Below are positions 5,277 to 5,787 of a stretch of DNA of 5,787 nucleotides, piece by piece. A program made the translations under genes and the position numbers. This DNA comes from an uncultured Eubacteriales bacterium (lineage in GTDB: Bacteria > Bacillota > Clostridia > Oscillospirales > Oscillospiraceae), in the NCBI GenBank assembly GCA_902496595.1, contig CABVBV010000134.1, positions 1 to 5,787 of the forward strand, in the 5' to 3' direction. Within the stretch, counting starts at the first letter, position 1, and the number at the start of each line of letters is the position of its first letter. The notes below the pieces were generated by a model. The model saw only the letters and a list, made by a program, of their open reading frames with translations. It was not told the origin of the DNA and did not search any database.

Positions 5277-5787
5277 ATGAAGAAATTTGATTACGTCAGG
5301 CCCGGCTCCTGCGCCGAGGCCGAAAAGGAAATGACCGAGGGCGCGGTCTACGTCGCCGGCGGCAGCGACCTGCTGGGTACGCTCAAGCAGGAGATACTGC
5401 CCAAATACCCCAAAAAGCTCGTCAGCCTCAAGGCCCTGCCCGATATGAAGGGCATAGAGCTCGAAGACGGCAAGCTCAAGGTCGGCGCGATGACCACGCT
5501 GAGCGAGGTCTGCGAGAGCGAGACGGTCAAAGAGAACGTCCCGGCGCTCGCCGAGGCGGCGCACTCCGTCGCCACGCCGCTCATAAGGAACCTCGGCACC
5601 GTGGGAGGCAACATCTGCCAGGACGTCAGGTGCTGGTTCTACCGCTACCCGAACGAGGTCGGCGGCAGGCTCAACTGCGCGAGGAAAGGCGGCGCGGAGT
5701 GCTACGCGCTCAAGGGCGACAGCCGCTATCATAGCATTTTCGGCGGCATGAAGGTCGCAAGCCCCGTCGGCTGCTCCGGCGGCTGCC
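5277..5787 (+). CDS. molybdenum hydroxylase FAD-binding subunit, probable fusion to an Fe-S/NAD(P) oxidoreductase (3' partial)
   Basis: 170 residues are visible before the right edge cuts the gene; the last base begins codon 171. The start follows GGAGGAG (5262-5268) by 8 bases and the large-subunit stop by 16. The N-terminus is a CoxM/HcrB-type FAD domain: AGGSDLLGTLK (27-37) and TVGGN (108-112) contact FAD, with the conserved SVATPLIRNLG (97-107) between them. A cysteine-rich stretch follows with Cys114, Cys119 (RCWFYRYP), Cys134 and Cys142, recalling the [4Fe-4S] insert of 4-hydroxybenzoyl-CoA reductase beta. From about residue 157 (GGMKVASPVGCSGGC) the expected second half of the FAD domain is not seen. 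Instead a C-x3-C motif (Cys166, Cys170) resembles the start of the Fe-S domain of GltD, NfnL and dihydropyrimidine dehydrogenase. The FAD domain is certain; the fusion is inferred from about a dozen residues. It should pass electrons from the small subunit to NAD(P) or another carrier. Confidence 0.9.
   Translation, partial: MKKFDYVRPGSCAEAEKEMTEGAVYVAGGSDLLGTLKQEILPKYPKKLVSLKALPDMKGIELEDGKLKVGAMTTLSEVCESETVKENVPALAEAAHSVATPLIRNLGTVGGNICQDVRCWFYRYPNEVGGRLNCARKGGAECYALKGDSRYHSIFGGMKVASPVGCSGGC

Overview
This window carries the ends of two metabolic operons, all genes on the + strand, from what looks like an anaerobic, probably amino-acid- or heterocycle-fermenting bacterium. The coding DNA is GC-rich but uses AGG (Arg) and ATA (Ile) often. 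Together with a ferredoxin-linked 2-oxoacid oxidoreductase and a molybdenum hydroxylase, this would fit Synergistota or a GC-rich clostridial or deltaproteobacterial anaerobe. That placement is an inference; no marker gene is present.

Region 1 (1-2167) is the distal part of a 2-oxoacid:ferredoxin oxidoreductase operon: an alpha subunit of the VorB type (cut by the left edge), a TPP- and [4Fe-4S]-binding beta subunit and a gamma subunit. The genes are 12-13 bases apart, each with its own ribosome binding site. A strong intrinsic terminator follows (2136-2167). The enzyme should oxidatively decarboxylate a 2-oxoacid, probably branched-chain, to its acyl-CoA and pass electrons to ferredoxin. A small ferredoxin subunit, often encoded first in such operons, would lie upstream of the window.

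Region 2 (2168-2411) is a non-coding leader of lower GC content. It holds two plausible sigma70-type promoters and a small hairpin followed by six T just before the next gene's ribosome binding site.

Region 3 (2412-5787) is a molybdenum hydroxylase operon of the xanthine dehydrogenase / 4-hydroxybenzoyl-CoA reductase superfamily, in the order small [2Fe-2S] subunit, large molybdopterin subunit, FAD subunit (cut by the right edge). The substrate cannot be told from sequence; the large subunit departs from the xanthine dehydrogenase consensus at several active-site motifs. Electrons should pass from Mo through two [2Fe-2S] clusters to FAD.

The most interesting point is at the right edge. The FAD subunit keeps the N-terminal FAD-binding motifs and a cysteine-rich insert, then leaves the usual family pattern after about 160 residues. 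It ends in the window with a C-x3-C motif resembling the start of the iron-sulfur domain found in GltD, NfnL and dihydropyrimidine dehydrogenase. This predicts a fused FAD/Fe-S/NAD(P) electron-transfer protein rather than an ordinary FAD subunit.
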